Assembly: GCF_033568475.1 (NCBI RefSeq)
Contig: NC_133123.1
Coordinates: forward strand, 5,704,001-5,768,000
Source of the DNA: Henckelia pumila
Lineage: Eukaryota; Streptophyta; Magnoliopsida; Lamiales; Gesneriaceae
Direction: 5' to 3'
DNA length: 64,000 nt
Positions within the stretch are counted from its first letter, which is position 1, and every line of letters begins with the position of its first letter. Position numbers and translations under genes: made by a program. Positions 45,274-57,887 of this stretch are shown piece after piece. The notes beneath the pieces were generated by a model. The model had not been told where the DNA came from and searched no databases. It was given only the letters and a program-made list of their open reading frames with translations.

Positions 45274-47274
45274 GTATCATCGAGCGAGCATTTGTTGTTT
45301 TCAATATCATATGTATACATATATTTTGTCTTTTAGAATCCCGTGCCATGATCACCTAGCTAGTAATATCAGTACTCTCCCTTTAATTTCTTTGCTTGGT
45401 ATCACACACAAACAATTAATATCTACTTTCAGTTTTTTATTTCATTTTATTTATAATTTAAATACTTTAAAATATTTTATTTTTTTAAATTTCTAAATAT
45501 TGTTTTGATATTGCCGTATCAATCAATATTTTCGATATCATTTTCACGTCGTAGCGAAAATTTCGGTATGATTAAAATTTTGTTACATCTCTAGACCCTA
45601 TTAATATTAAGAGGGAAACAGCCTGGAAACTTTCAAGGGTTGCACGTCTGCTCGAAGATTCAAAATTGAGGTCCCTAAATTCCTAATGTTGACTCGTTTG
45701 GATATTCAAGGCCATATGCTTGGAACTCGGGCACTATAAAAGTTATGTACGGCTGAATTTTATGGAGAAAACAGTTTAATTTCCTCATAAAAAGAGAAGA
45801 AAAACATTTTACTTAAAGTAGTTTAGTGGAAATGTGTAACATTTATGCCAACGTGTAAAATTTATCAGAAACTCGGAGTGATACATTTTTAAAACTAACC
45901 GTATTCTCAAAATCAAAACCGCTTGACTTCAAAAAAAAAATAAAAAATCAAATACTTAATCGACACTTTATTATATCGTAAATATTCAAGATACCCTATC
46001 AAGTACCAAACCATCCCTATTTAATACACGTACACAAACTTGACTTGTCGACCTACCAATTAAGCATTTATTAAGCCTCAACAAATTTAAACGTATTTAA
46101 TTAGATGTAATTTAAGTATAGAAAAGCGTTCTCAATTTTAATATAATATAAACTATTTCAAATCGAAAAAATCGATAAAGATAAATTATAAAGTTTTTTT
46201 TAGTCGACAGGTAAATTAGAAAGTTTTGAGATAAGGGAGAACAACATTTTTTTGTCATAGCACTACAACTATTTGTATTTTTTTTCATTTTCGGTCCTGT
46301 AATTTCTTTGTTTTTTTTTTGTTTTTTTTCCTTCAATTTTGGTTATATTACTATGAATTTTCATTTTTGGCCCTTTGACTTTTATTTTATTTTTATTTTT
46401 GATCTTTTTATAATCGAAATCTATCGCATTATTTGATTATAAAAAGACAGAAAATTAAAGAAAATACAAGTCAAATGATAAAAAAAATAAAACAATATAC
46501 AAAGATATACATGGTTTGAAGAAGAGTTCGATGATTTTTACCTTGTGGAAATCGATCTCGTTCTCTACATTTTTTGCAGATGAAGCCCAACACATGCGTT
46601 TTCTAATGAATCAGATCTAAAATGGTGAGGTTTAATATTTTCATATATTTAAAACGAGGGTAAAATTGTAAAATGTTTTGACACCATTGATGTTGATAGA
46701 AATCATCACACGGCAAGATTGGGATGTCTACTACCTACTTTTCAGAATATAATGTCGGGCTCATGGACTAGATAAAAAACACCAAAAACGAAAGAAACGT
46801 TGGATGAATGGTGATTAAAAACCCAATCACACTCTTATCCAGCGAGTCAAACTGGGCCTAACATGACAACAAATGATAATAACACAAATAATAAAACCAA
46901 AAATATATGTATACCTTTGAGATAATATATTAACTCATTAATACTATAAATATCAAAATTAGAAAGCAGACATGCTATTAAACATGATGGGTGGGTCGAG
47001 CAGCTAAAATTGCAATGTTTTCATAGGCGTAGCTAAGATTTCAGAAATCATTGGGATAAAAATAAATAAATTTTTTTTTTTTACAAAAACAAAATATAAT
47101 ATTTTTGAGTTTTCATAATGTTTAACTACAGAATACCGCCTGGTGTTCCAAACAGACAGAATAAATCACATTATATGAGTATGACGTTATTGTTTATTGA
47201 GAAAACAGAACAACAGACAGATTATGATCATACATTATTACAAACGTAGCTAGAACATCGATCAAGATCACTTC
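45274..47274. other. Intergenic region between convergent genes
   Basis: DAO-b and the SOUL gene converge here, so both 3' UTRs lie in this region. Poly-T and poly-A tracts near 46190-46400 resemble a decayed MITE with TTTTGG words. No gene supported. Confidence 0.45.
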
Positions 47275-48985
47275 TCAAGCCGCAAATTGTCTTACCAGAT
47301 CAAATGTAAGCCAAACCTCATTTACTCTGTTTCTAAACTCAAACGGAGAATTATATTGCGCAATGATGTATTCTGTTGTATTGTCCCCTGAATGACTCTT
47401 TTCGATAGCATCCCCCCAAACCGTACCGGAGACACTAGCGTACAAGGCCGCGGCTTCCTCTCCAACATCTTCGTCCTTAACGAATCCGCTGAACTGCCGA
47501 ACTGCTACATAGGTTAGACCCCATTTTTGTAGATGAAGAAGATCGGCAGACGGGGCATTTGCTTGGTTACCCTTGGGAACGTAGAAGCTAACGACGAAGG
47601 ATGAAGCACAGAAAGGGCCATCGCTAGGTTTCACCTCTGTGATTACTGGAGCTGTCATTTCTATTTTCTGCTTGTCATCGTTTTTCCCCTGGATGTAGTC
47701 AAATAGCCTGTCAGGAAGGAAAGAAATATGTTAACTATCATTATTTGATCACCTCCCATATGCTCTTCTTTTTTCTTTTTTTGAATAATATTTGGTTTAA
47801 ACATGGAATTAGAGTCAGAGGGTAAAGGATCATGATGATACTTAATTTCCTCTTTATCTTTGATTGAAATTATTGTTCGTATTGCCTTCCACAAACTCCA
47901 GAATTTCGGCTAAATGTTTCTAACAAGAAAATTTACAATAGAAAAGTTTGTTAGAATAATTTTACGAATTAATTTAATATTTTCAGAAATTTTGTTGCCG
48001 ATGTCTGAATGATCTTCGCTTGCGAAAATCGTAGGGGCTCGGGGGCAACGCCCCCTGAAAGCTTTTCAGAAACCTCATGACTGTTCACGAGTGGATGCTT
48101 TGGTTCGTGAACTCTTCATTTCTATAAATATGTGCATCATCAGATTCAATAGAAGGTCTGGAATCAGATAATAATCTCCATTGTATCCTGCGATAGATCT
48201 TAAAAAAACATAAACGTGCCTTGAAGTTCATAAAAATCGTCTATAATATTTTCGAAATAATTCAACAAAGTTGTAGTTAAGTGATTTCGGACAAAGATAA
48301 TTTTGGGTCTGGAATCTGGATGGCGTGCAAATCAGAAAAGATATGTTTGATGTCTTAAGAGAGATCGCGACAAGCTCTAGAACAAGACATGATCACAATA
48401 AATCGTGGCTCTTGAAACAAATTTCTCTCGCTCAACTGTGTTCATAAAACATGACAATCTTCTTCCAAGATACGAGTCAATTCCCAGTTAAATATATGTC
48501 ACGCAATTGTGGGAACACAAGCATTAAGTTGACATAAGAATTGAGTTCTCCTCCAATGAATATCAATCAAGACTTATCCATGAATATACATTTGGTCATG
48601 CATCGATCATTCAAATGTCACGTTGAATCAGCTCTAGCTATCTCCCTAAGCTAATAACAGAGCAATAATATAATTCGAAGCTGGAGGATAATATACTGAA
48701 GAAAAAAAGAAAAGAGAGAAGGGTTGATAATTACTGGAGGAATCCCTGTCTGGTAGCATCGACAAGGGAAATATCATCAACACGCTGAGTGGATATCCAC
48801 ACGCTGGAATTATAACGCCGGATCTCAAACCCATCACCGGTGTCAATCACGTCGTAACTCGGGCATTCGATTCGGGTACACGAGGGCGGGAATACACCAA
48901 CATTACCGCCATGGGGAGAGCTTGAGTGTGAAGTGGAGAAAAGACTGAGAAGAAATGAGAGCTTCAAGAGACCAAGAGCGGCCAT
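47275..48985 (-). CDS. SOUL heme-binding family protein, secreted or endomembrane form
   Basis: Two exons on the minus strand, 48985-48735 and 47707-47275, separated by a GT-AG intron of 1027 nt that splits a Gln codon. The product is 227 residues. Residues 1-22 form a hydrophobic signal peptide (ALGLLKLSFLLSLF). The SOUL domain follows: CPSYDVIDTGDGFEIRRYNSSVW (about 40-62), LFDYIQGKND just after the splice, the hallmark EMTAPVITEV, then FYVPKG, YVAVRQFSGF and, near the end, EYIIAQYNSPF. Related plant proteins bind tetrapyrroles and some localise to the ER, vacuole or plastid globules; the exact role here is unknown. A solo LTR sits in the intron. Transcription converges on DAO-b. Confidence 0.92.
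47949..48267 (+). mobile_element. Solo LTR in the SOUL intron
   Basis: 319 bp, TGTTAGAATAAT...AATAATTCAACA, with the perfect duplication AAGTT (47944-47948, 48268-48272). TATAAATA at 48123-48130 gives plus sense, antisense to the host gene. It includes the palindromic GGGGGCAACGCCCCC. Confidence 0.85.
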
Positions 48986-51062
48986 TTCTGAGTAGAATTT
49001 GAAACTTGGAAGACTCTGTACATATATGTTTTTCCAAATGTTTGTTTGATTTTGAGTTGGTGGGTAAGTTTTGGATGGCGTGAAGTGAGGACACGTAGAT
49101 GGTAATATTATCGGATATTAGTAATAAAGGATTGTGTGTGTTGCCAACATATCAGCCGAATGTGTTGTTTTCTGTGGCCTTTCAAAAGTAAAAATGGGAA
49201 AGGAAAACTCGGACGTCTTCTTCCTCGGCCACATAAAATTAAGAACGGGCTACTTTTTCTTGAATTAATGCATTAACATTCATATACCAAGCGGGCCCTA
49301 ATATTACACAATGTACATAGTTTATCATCAAATCGGTTGATTCGGGCCGACTTGTCACAAGTTAGAAAAATCTCAACCCAAAGTTCAACGTTTTTATAAA
49401 ATTGAAGGAAACAATAAAAAGAACAACAATATCCATTTACGATTTATAAATATATATTGGTAATCTACGCACGCGAAAATTTGCGTCCATAAATAATTTA
49501 TGTTATATATAAAAATATATTTATATATTTTTAAATTTAAAAAATAAAGTTGAAAGATAGTAATTATAAGTAGTAAATTAAATAATATATTTATTTAAAT
49601 ATAAATTTAAAACATTTTTGTTCATCCATTACAATGATCAAAATAATTACTCGATCGGTCTTATTATCTTATTAACGCAGACCCTAACCTTACTTAGATT
49701 TACAGTGCTAACTAATGTCTTTATTGTAACATTTTATTAATCAATATATTTTTTTTTGTTTTTTTTCCTAAATAACCCCTGTTTCAAATCTTCTAATCCT
49801 ATTATTAATGGGATGCTTTTACATATATTTTTTAATCTTATTATTAAGGAGATAAATTTTTTTTTTTTACCCAAATCCAAAACAATTTATTATTCATCAA
49901 CAGAGGAATTACAATCATCCATAATAACGACATTAATAATAGATCACTGCAGAATTACATTAGAAGTACCAAAAACAAGCATTGTAGAGAGTCAACTTAG
50001 TGTGAGCAGCTCTATTTGCTTGCCATTAAGGAGATAAGATAAACATTTATTTTTAAAATTAATGATATTTTAAATAATTAAATATCTTTCAAATTTATAT
50101 ATTTTATGTAGGAAAAATAATTTTTTTGGTCCATTAACTTGTCCATGTTTAGGCTTTGGTCCATTAACTTTTTCGATATGAGTTTTGGTAAACTAACTTT
50201 GAATTTTCTGTGATTTTTGGTCCAACTGCATACATGTCATATTCTGATTGGTCCAAAATGATGACGTGGACCAATCAAAGTTGACACGTATGGAGTTGGA
50301 CCAAAAATCACAGAAAATGAAAAGTTAGCGTATCAAAACCCAAATCGAAAAAGTTAATGAACCAAAACAAAAAATAGAACAAGTTAATGGATCAAAAAAA
50401 GTATTTTTCCTTTTATGTATATATAAAAATAATATTTATTTTCTACATACATTGTGTGTGCTGAAGTGTTAGTGAGTGTGTGTACTATCATCATCGTCGT
50501 CATCATCATAATCTATACTATACTTTATTATAAATCACCAGACTCTTAGATTAACTACTTTTGAGTAGTGTTGTTATATTATCCACTTTTCAAAATATTT
50601 TAAATTATTTAAATATTTTTTAAATCTATATTATTTATAAATTTTAAATGATTATATCACTCTTAATAAAAAAATAAATATAGTATTAAAATTTATTAAT
50701 TTGAAAATTAAAAAAATTATCACGTTTGAAACAATTATTTCAACTATAAAAACACACAACGCGTGCAAAAATACATTAGTCATTATTATACAAGAGAATC
50801 TTATATTAATTATATAGAGTCATGGTGTAATTTATCTTTCTTTCCTTTCATTTCAATTTAAAATTTTAATGATAACAATTCAAACACCACATTTCGAATG
50901 TTCTATCCAATAAAAATAATTATTGCGCGCTTAACATACAGTGACTCAAACCAATTATTATTAACTCATAAAAGCATGCATTACACTGTCTTACTCGCTC
51001 TTTAAAGTCTTGGTGCGCTCTTGTACATCTGGATTATTCTTCTCAAAGCATCAAATTATCTC
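48986..51062. other. Intergenic region between divergent SOUL and NF-YB genes
   Basis: Holds both promoters and one MITE (50111-50410). The ORF at 49756-50037 is low complexity and unsupported. Confidence 0.45.
50111..50410. mobile_element. Mutator-like MITE, reference copy of the GGAAAAATA family
   Basis: 300 bp, GGAAAAATAATTT...AGTATTTTTCC, with the perfect 9-bp duplication TTTTATGTA (50102-50110, 50411-50419). It is an extended imperfect palindrome with TTTGGTCCATTAAC motifs and a central GTGGACCAATCAAAG. Other copies: 15654-16241, 15732-16029 and 59591-60506. Confidence 0.88.
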
Positions 51063-51070
51063 TATATATA
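51063..51070 (+). promoter_or_regulatory. Probable TATA box of the NF-YB gene
   Basis: TATATATA, about 100 bases upstream of the ATG at 51172, followed by GGACCAATAA with a CCAAT word. Position suits a start near 51095-51100. Confidence 0.5.
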
Positions 51071-51171
51071 GGACCAATAACTCTTGACATTTTATAACAC
51101 CTTTCACAACTAAAGAAACACAAAAATTCGAGAGGATCGAAAACGTAAACCAATTTGTAATCTGCTTGAAG

Positions 51172-51983
51172 ATGGAAAAGGGTGAGGCCTCCAAACAACA
51201 AAAAAGATGCATCACATGCTCACCAATTAGTTCTGCTGGTATAAATCAACTATTATATACTGAGGCCGCCAGTATTTCTAAAATTCTTGTGTCTATATAG
51301 AAGCTAAAATCAAATAAAATTGTACTATTTTATTTGAACATTTCAATATAATTTTTTATATGTGACAAGTACTGCATTCCCTAACTAATTATTTACTCTT
51401 TTTAGGATCGGCTACTGGAGAAGCCAATGCAGCAGACTCGGTTAGCATCACCAGTGATGCCCTAATCCCGCAACCAACGACATTTATACGTAGTCCAGAC
51501 CAGTACGTACCCCTGGCTAATTTGACGAGAATCATGCGCAGCATCTTGCCGCCGCATGCTAAGATCGCGGACGACGCAAAAGAAACTATTCAAGAATGCG
51601 TCTCTGAGTTCATCACTTTGGTCACCAACGAAGCAAACGCGAGGTGCCACGGTGAACTTAGGAAAACTATTTATGCAGAGGACGTGGTGTCTGCCATGGG
51701 AACCTTAGGGTTCCAAAACTACAAAGAGTTGTTGACTTGTTATTTGAAAAGGTATAGGATGGATGGAATCAATGGGCGATATGCTGCCACCATGCCACTG
51801 ATGATCAGTACTCGAGGCCATGCTCAGATGAACTTTGCCCAGTCTCACTACAACGGCCAGCTGCTTCCCCGGCCGCCGAATTTTATGGCGAATGCTCCAT
51901 CACATTATGCACTGGGGGGGCCTGCGATACCTAATATCTATGGGAGTGATGCATATGGAGAAGATGATCAAGGCAAACCTTAG
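51172..51983 (+). CDS. NF-YB histone-fold subunit, LEC1-type
   Basis: Exons 51172-51238 and 51406-51983 (GT-AG, phase 1) give 214 residues. NF-YB pairs with NF-YC and, with NF-YA, binds CCAAT boxes in the nucleus. The conserved core spans about residues 53-142, from PDQYVPLANLTRIMRSILPP through KETIQECVSEFI, TNEANARCHGELRKTI and AEDVVSAMGTLGF to LKRYR. At position 78 it has Asp (KIADDAKE). LEC1 and LEC1-LIKE have Asp here and other NF-YBs have Lys, so this is a LEC1-type member. It is divergent: LEC1 MPIANVIRIMR reads VPLANLTRIMR and the domain's second half is unusual (YKELLTCYLKRYR). The C-terminus is a non-conserved His/Asn/Pro-rich tail. LEC1-type factors act in embryo development; expression here is unknown. 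Confidence 0.88.
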
Positions 51984-53323
51984 TTTTTCAGAAGCAATAT
52001 TCTCTGGAAAATTTGTTTGTTTGTTTGTTTTTTTTTTTATGACCCAAACATATTTTACAGAGAAAACTAGTCATTTGGGTCTCTTTTAAGTTTGGTGATT
52101 TTGAGATTTAGTCCTATAATAATTCGTCAATTTTTTTTTTTGGAGGAATCATCTTTTGCCATTTTAATCCGATATGTGCGGAATTTAATAACTTTATCGC
52201 GGAAAATGATTATTAGGTTCATGGATTGGATGATTAATATAACGATGACAATCAATATATTTGGATTATATAATAATATATTTGTGAATGATACTAATCT
52301 TTGAAAGAACTTGAGCCAAACATTGGATATAAAATGAATGTGTTATCAATCCTTCACACCAAATGACGCATGGAGACGTTTCAAGATTAAAAATATATAA
52401 AAAATTCCCGATATATTGCAATATATCACCAAACAAACGGGAAATATAATAATTAATAAATTTTTTTTGAAATAGATCAAAATTTCAAACCATGGACATC
52501 AAGTTTCCTAATCTTCCCATAATTCTTCATCATTGTACATATATATAACATTTTCCTTCCCAAATTCCATTCCCACCCAAAGACACCAAACCACCTCCAT
52601 TACCACACCAAAATTATAGCTGGGTTTTCTTTATCTTTATCTAAGAAGTCCATGGCCGCTTGCTACAATTACAATACAGCGTGCCAAACCCAGACATGAA
52701 GAATTTTTTTTTATTAATCATATAAAATATTTTTTAAAAAGTGTTCTCCAAATATATATTGTTTTTAAAGAATATTTGAGAGTTGTTTTTAGAATAAAGC
52801 TATGGAAAACAATGATGAATATCATTATTTTTGAAATGTTAAATGTTTTATAGAATATTTGTCCAAACACATATTTATTCTTAAAACAACTTGTAAAGCA
52901 TTTCATAATTTTTTTTAAAAAATACTTTTATAAAGATCATATTTTATAAATACATGTCCAAACGAAACCTAAATATAAGTAGTTCACCATGATTTCTTTG
53001 ATCAAAGGGAATATTCTCCGTGAATTTCATTATATTTTTTTTTGGGGGCGGGGGAAATTAAATGCTTTGCTCTCGTTTCCTAGTTATGTTGTATATATGT
53101 AACATTTTTTTTTTTAAATTTTGCTTTGACATCCAACATGAAAATAATTGCCACACAGACAAAATATCAATATTCATTGTCCACTTCAAAAATCTTAATT
53201 TGCACTAGTCGTCAGTACTTCTCAACCAAATTATTAAAACGGGCGCACAAATATTCGGACTAAAATGGCAGCAAGTGCAAAGATGTATGCTATTGATTCT
53301 AATTTGACAAGTTATAGAACTAA
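51984..53323. other. Gene-free stretch
   Basis: The NF-YB 3' flank, AT-rich. No gene or bounded element found. Confidence 0.45.
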
Positions 53324-53332
53324 ATCATAAAA

Positions 53333-53455
53333 GGAAATTGATATTTACACTCCATTTTGTGTTATTTGCACTCCACTTGTGAGTAAATTGGACACATATT
53401 TTATATATGAAGTGGAGTGTAGATAACACAAAATAAAGTGTAAATATCAACTCCC
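53333..53455. mobile_element. Small Mutator-like MITE (123 bp)
   Basis: Inverted ends of about 45 bp (GGAAATTGATATTTACACT and complement) with the perfect 9-bp duplication ATCATAAAA (53324-53332, 53456-53464). Nearly the whole element folds into one hairpin. Confidence 0.82.
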
Positions 53456-53591
53456 ATCATAAAATGATCAAAATTAACGGACCAAAATTGTATATATTTT
53501 CCCTATTATGAGAAAATCGAGGCCCATGGCGATACAAAAATATGGGCTCTATCACATTAACTTCAAAACTCAAATACAATAATAATAATAA

Positions 53592-54916
53592 TGTTGGGAT
53601 CGGTTCAGAGGGTAGAGGGGGGGTGAATATACTCTGAAACTTTTCTTCTTCTTCTTCAAAATGATCAAGTGAGGTTTAGTTCACTTAATCTGTTTTCTCA
53701 ACTTCTAAAACGGTTTGAACAACTTAAATAGTGCGGAAATAGTTCAGAGGTTTTAGTGATGCAAAGTTTATAATGCAATGTATGAGCAGAATGTAAGATA
53801 AATAGCAGTAAAGACTAAGGCACGATTTATGGAAGTTCGAAGGCTTAATCCTTCTACGTCTCCCCTTCTTCCACTTAGGAAGGAATTCACTAGAAGACTT
53901 TGGTTATTACAACGTCTTGTAATACACCCACTTCAGACTTAGGACTTATCCAATGCCTAATCCGAAACTCCTAGATTTACACAGATAAGATTCTCAGTTC
54001 TTATCAGACTGGTGGAAGCTTTCAGAGTAGCTTCAATTCTCTTCAACAATGAGTATAGTTGAGTTGAGCTTCTCAAACTGCAGAGCGATCGAGAGGCTTG
54101 AAAACCCTAGGATGATCCTTGACGATCAGATATGTGAACTGTAGGCGAGGGTTTATTTGAGCAGCAAATGAATGATCTTGTAAGTGTGCTCAAGTATATC
54201 AGATGAGGACTTCTGATATTATTCAAGTGATTGAGTTGATTGAGATTTTTCTGAATTGCTTGTCTCTCTTTGTTGTCTACCCCCCTTTTTTGAGCAATCT
54301 TCCCTTTATATAGGTCAATCATCAACGTCTTTATTTTGAACGTTCTGATGCTGCATTGAATGCACATTTAATGCTCATAAATGCATTGATGATTCTGCAT
54401 GAAGATCGTACACTGCAGACAACTTCCAGGGTCCAAAACTGGAATAAACGGTCGAATGCTTTATCTGTAGTCATTCTGTGTTTTTGCCATTTTGGTGCAA
54501 CCTGTTGTCTCGATTGCAGGAGTCAACATATCTTCTGACACGCCGGTTCTGCTTTTAATAAAAGATCTTGCAAAGAACATCTTGTCACAGGTACTTGTCT
54601 TGAGATATCCTGATAGGCAGTTGGCATTCTACCTGTAGAGATATTTGTCCTCTGCTGGTTTGAATAACCAGTCGATAAGCTTGTGACTTCAACCGGTCGA
54701 GAGACAAAGGCGGTTGACAAGCTTCCGGTAGATAGATTTATCCTCTGCTGGTTTTGATAGCCAGTCGATAGGCTTGTGACTTCAGCCGGTCGAGAGACAA
54801 AGGCGGTTGACAAGCTTCCGGTAGAAGTTGTAGTAGATTCCTGAAATACAATGGTTGGCAGCACATTCCTATACAATGAGTTGTTGTTTGTTATCACCAA
54901 AATATCGGATTCAACA
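53592..54916. mobile_element. Solo LTR (1325 bp) in an AAT microsatellite
   Basis: Starts TGTTGGGATCGG and ends GGATTCAACA. AATAA flanks both sides (53587-53591, 54917-54921), but it sits in an AAT repeat, so the duplication is weak evidence by itself. The start followed by AGGGGGGGTGAATA is typical of plant LTRs. No primer site or coding region follows. The Leu-run ORF on its minus strand is only the translated microsatellite. Confidence 0.75.
54636..54821. repeat. 93-bp tandem duplication within the solo LTR
   Basis: Two adjacent 93-bp units (54636-54728, 54729-54821) with few differences. Each contains CGGTCGAGAGACAAAGGCGG and GACAAGCTTCCGG. Confidence 0.9.
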
Positions 54917-54963
<47 letters not shown>

Positions 54964-54984
54964 TTATAATAATAATAATAATAA
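54917..54984. repeat. (AAT)n microsatellite
   Basis: Runs of AAT with one interruption near 54960. It continues the tract split by the solo LTR. Confidence 0.92.
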
Positions 54985-55625
54985 TTTAATATCATAATCA
55001 AAGTAAACCATAATATGTAATTGTAAAGCTAGTTAATAGAAATAATGTTTTACATAATTTATTACTATAACTTGCTTAAAAACCAATATTATATAAAATG
55101 CACCATACTTAATTGTAATTTTTATATATAAAAAGTCATTAATTATACAGTCTTATAAAATATCCTCAAATTTTGTTTTCAATACAGATAATCATTAAAT
55201 TATTTAATATCTCATGAATCATAATGTTTAACTTGGAAAATATTTTTTTGGGCCACAATTTTATCATAAATTCTCTCAATTTAATTTAAAATTAGACATA
55301 ACTCAAAATGTATAAATAGAACAAGATCATAAACAAAAAAAAAATGTACTTGTATGTGAGAGGTGCACATTACGAAAAATTGAAGATGAAAATTAAATTT
55401 GATAAACCTAACACGGATTGAAAGAAAGAAGTGATTAAATTATGGTTGTACATGATTGTAAAAGAGATATATTCTCAAGATTTTATTTTCATTTAATTAA
55501 CTAAAATTAAATGAATATTATTATAATTTATAAAAATAATTGGGCCCCTCTCTCAAGATAGGGTCCTGAGCAGTCACCCGGCTCGCCTCCGTAAGGGCCT
55601 CCCTTGCCTATAATGAAGGAGCACC
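54985..55625. other. Gene-free stretch with a GC-rich block
   Basis: AT-rich until 55548-55625, where a block of about 75 bp (including CAGTCACCCGGCTCGCCTCC) stands out by composition. I do not recognise it. Confidence 0.4.
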
Positions 55626-55628
55626 TTA

Positions 55629-56277
55629 GGCCATCTCCAACCCTGCGCTAAAATGGTACTTTACACCATTTTAGCGCAGGAAAAATCCTCCAACGTGGGC
55701 GCCAAATGCTGCGCCATTTTGGCGCCCCCACCTGGTTTGCACCAATTTGGCCTGTGTCAAATTCGGTGCATTCATTTTATTTTTTTTTTAATTTTTTTAA
55801 TTACCTTTTATTTTTTTTAAAATATTTAAATATTAATTAAATATTTTTGGTATTATTTTAATAACTAAATATTAGGGAAAAAAAATATAATCATTTAATA
55901 TAATAAATAAATAAGTATTTTTAATTTAATTTAATTTAATTTTTAACATTTAAATAATTATTAAATAATTATTTTATAATTAATTTATTTTATAATACAA
56001 GTGCAAATAATTAAAAATATTAATTATACAATTTGTAAAAAAATTATTAACGTTAAAATTTTTATTTCTGTAAAAAAATATTAATTATATAATTTGTAAA
56101 AATATGTTGAATAAAATTAATTAATATATGTTAAATAAAATGAATATTTCGGAAATATTCTTTTTGGTGTAAGATTTGGTGTAAATGAGTTGGAGATGAA
56201 TGTTGTGTTTGGTGCAGAAATTGCACTATTTTAGTGCAAAACTTGCACCAAAATGGTGTTTGGGGTTGGAGATGACC
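55629..56277. mobile_element. Tourist-type MITE (649 bp)
   Basis: GGCCATCTCCAACC at the left and GGTTGGAGATGACC at the right are inverted repeats, flanked by TTA (55626-55628, 56278-56280). Subterminal palindromes (GCGCTAAAATGGT, ACCATTTTAGCGC) add structure. PIF/Harbinger type. Confidence 0.85.
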
Positions 56278-56280
56278 TTA

Positions 56281-57879
56281 TGTAACTATGTTGGTATAAT
56301 GGGATGACCATTTCAAAATTACAATAAATAATGCTCTTATTTTTTTTTAATTAATTTGATAATTATTCTTTGTATATATCGTTATCTTTTTATATTTTCC
56401 ATCTATTTTTTATATTTTCTGTAAATTAACACAATTTTAAAATAAAAAATGATTATATAAGTATGCAATACTAAATCATGTGCATGCTTGAAGACAAATA
56501 TTGTGGCCAAATACAAATCCTACAAAGATAATAGATATAATAAAATCAATGATAAATTTGAAGTTTCGAAGATTAAATTAAAGATGGATTTTTTTTTAAA
56601 TATTAGATTGAAAAGAAGTGTGTTAGATTATTGAGGTATGAAATTCGAATAAATTGAACATTACTTGCACACTCTTAAAAATAAGTGATTACGAAGATTT
56701 ATTAAGAGAATCTAACATTATCTTAAATCTACTGCAAGTCTGCAACTAGATTTTGACAAAAGTCCACTAAATTTCACTTAAGAGTTACAAAATTAACCCT
56801 TAGACTATTTAAATCATTTAGGCATTAACTTTTTAGCCATTCCAAATGGTAACGAAAGACGACAGTTGGAAATTAACTCTTAATTTCACTCCTAATTTGA
56901 AGAATATATATAGAGTCGATTGTTACTAATTAATAACAGGAACTCACCTTGTTAGAAATTTACATAAGAATATATTATAAAGACAGAAAAGGTGAAGCCT
57001 ACAAACAACAAAAAAGGGGGGGACCAACTTCTGGTAAAAAAACGTGCAATACTGTGTAATTTTCTGTAAGCTCACCAAATGACCAAATTATATATATCAG
57101 GTGAAAAACTTGAATCGTGAAGCACACTAGTCGGTCGAGGTGCGATGCACTTGCATGCATACATTGTTTTGATGCATAAAAATGGGCACGAGGCTTGCAC
57201 ATGGCGTGCACGTGACCATTAACCCAAATCTCATGCAATAAAATATAATTATACATCAAATGATCAACTTCATGAATCTGCGAGTTTCTTTACTAATTTG
57301 GCAATTATCAATACACAATTTTCTTTACATAAATTTGATTGTTTCTAATTAAAATTACGAAATTTTATATTTGTTTATAGCATTATTTGCAAGATTAAGA
57401 TCGACTAGTAAAATTTCTGCTGGATTCTATGCAAGGAGCTAGCCTTCTAAATACAGTAATTGCAAACTTTCATTCTTGATAATTATAAAATGATTAATCC
57501 TATCCCAAAAAAAAAAAAACGATAATGATATGATGTAATAACGCGTTTTACAGGTTAAATAAATCAATCCATGAAAGAAAAGGACGTGAGAATGAAACTA
57601 ATTAGTAAAAAAACACAGATACGATCCTCGATCAATTTACTAAAACAAATAAATTAAAATCAATCCCGCGTCACCCGAGTATTAAATCCAAAAAATAATT
57701 ATTCCATCATCAGTATACCATAGTTGACAGGAATGATATTCAATGGTCGTCGCAAGAGAAATTCAATCGCAAAGCTTTCGCGGTAGTTTCGTTTGTTGAT
57801 TTTAAATAAATAACCTTACATTAATTAATATGCCGTGCATAACTGCATATAAAACCAACTTGGCACCTAGCTACTTTAT
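56281..57879. other. Gene-free stretch
   Basis: AT-rich. Around 56985-57010 a short segment resembles NF-YB exon 1 (see findings). Otherwise nothing supported. Confidence 0.45.
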
Positions 57880-57887
57880 TCCATATC

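Noticed and set aside
54523-54963. 146-codon frame beginning with a poly-Leu run
   Set aside because: The Leu run is the AAT microsatellite read in reverse, and the rest is the LTR's tandem duplication.
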